A stretch of 64,000 nt of DNA from Cichorium intybus (taxonomy: Eukaryota > Streptophyta > Magnoliopsida > Asterales > Asteraceae), in contig CM042011.1 in the NCBI GenBank assembly GCA_023525715.1, positions 61,878,354-61,942,353 of the forward strand, in the 5' to 3' direction. The notes beneath the pieces are model-generated. The model did not search any database and was not told the DNA's origin. It worked only from the letters and a program-made list of their open reading frames with translations. The translations under genes and the position numbers were made by a program. Shown here piece after piece: positions 63,444-64,000 of the stretch (position 1 is the stretch's first letter; each line of letters starts with the position of its first letter).

Positions 63444-63739
63444 TTTTTTTTTTTTTGGAAACGGCAACTGGCGGGACGGCGTATCATCGTGCCACCGCCT
63501 ACCAGGCTAGTCACCCAGCCCGCGTTCGAGTCTACTCCAAGGAGAAAACCAACCCCACACAGCGGCCACCCAGTTTCCCATTAAGGGGCTTCACGGCATG
63601 TATGGGACTCGAACCCGTTTACGCGTCTCAGGGGAAAATCCCCTGTATGTGTTCAGGATGGGGATAGAACCCACGACCTGCCTCCACACAAGGACTATAA
63701 CCCGGTGCCTCCACCCAGTTGAACTGGACTTCCTTGGCA
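63444..63739 (-). mobile_element. tRNA-derived SINE, 296 bp
   Basis: On the minus strand a tRNA-like head (box A-like TTCAACTGGGTGG, box B-like GGTCGTGGGTTCTATCC at about 63662-63678) is followed by about 200 bp of body and a 13-A tail (63444-63456). The 12-bp TAACTCATATAA stands on both sides (63432-63443, 63740-63751). The overlapping short frames are not genes. Confidence 0.75.
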
Positions 63740-63751
63740 TAACTCATATAA

Positions 63752-64000
63752 ATGTAACCCCATATTTGATGAGTACTTTATACTATATCATAATAGATTG
63801 ATAAAAATTAATTGATTGATTCAAATATGATGTTAGTTTTAGGGTGTATTGGTTTGTGAAGTCATTGTCTTTTAATGAAAAATTAAAATTTTCTATATAA
63901 TTTGACGTTCTTCGAAGAAACAAATGAATATCGTACCTGATGCATAATTTTGTGTTTGTAGAGTGAGCATAGTTAGTATTTCTAAATTGAGAGTTTTCAT
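63752..64000. other. Gene-free right edge
   Basis: Begins with a piece (CCCCATATTTGATGAGTAC) matching 35810-35828, the outer part of the Gypsy-like relic. Nothing else is recognised. Confidence 0.4.

Noticed and set aside
63598..63740. A tRNA gene
   Set aside because: Box B-like sequence is present, but no cloverleaf can be completed; the A-tail and target duplications show a SINE.

Overview
The window is nuclear DNA of a flowering plant. It has GT-AG introns in many-exon genes, plant LTR elements primed by initiator-Met tRNA, MITEs, a Helitron and very long (TA)n arrays. The proteins look eudicot; the repeat style makes me suspect an asterid (possibly Asteraceae), but that is an impression and not shown. 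Only four genes appear intact. Two are intronless F-box/kelch genes of the KFB/KMD type on the minus strand (972-2030 and 16726-17784), which are paralogous copies of one duplicated block. The other two are head-to-tail housekeeping genes on the plus strand: a plant XRCC1 (46140-47603, 6 exons, 356 aa) and NAA15, the auxiliary subunit of N-terminal acetyltransferase A (48931-54526, 26 exons, 894 aa). The same three families are neighbours in Arabidopsis (At1g80410 NAA15, At1g80420 XRCC1, At1g80440 KFB20), so the window looks like an ancient collinear block inflated by transposons.

Layout. 1-5 kb: F-box copy 1, then a foldback element holding a decayed Copia gag. 5-16 kb: an LTR-like relic and a tandem array with a period of about 912 bp, split by a young 6.9-kb LTR element that has gag but no pol (TR-GAG type, perfect CCTAT target duplication). 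16-20 kb: F-box copy 2, whose promoter side carries a 1.67-kb Mutator-like element; the empty site survives beside copy 1. 21-24 kb: a second Mutator-like element with a 9-bp duplication, and a foldback MITE next to (TA)n that is itself split by a solo LTR. 28-33.4 kb: a minus-strand non-autonomous Helitron with a CDPK-like EF-hand exon and a coiled-coil fragment. 33.8-34.6 kb: a solo LTR of the TR-GAG family. 35.8-43.5 kb: a Copia element with complete but broken gag-pol. 44.9-45.3 kb: a PIF/Harbinger-type ORF1 relic. 45.6-54.8 kb: XRCC1 and NAA15. 55-64 kb: MITEs (PIF-like, hAT), a Gypsy-like relic with an array of small hairpins, and a SINE.

The most unusual signals are RNA-structural. First, six copies of a conserved 22-nt loop sit on stems whose sequence changes while pairing is kept. 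They are shared by the leaders of the TR-GAG element and the Copia element, and two more lie in the TR-GAG 3' region; a packaging or dimerisation signal through which the gag-only element could use the Copia machinery is a reasonable hypothesis. Second, about 15 consecutive small hairpins with a GGTGAAA-type loop and changing but complementary stems lie at 61771-62680. Both were found by eye and need covariation statistics.
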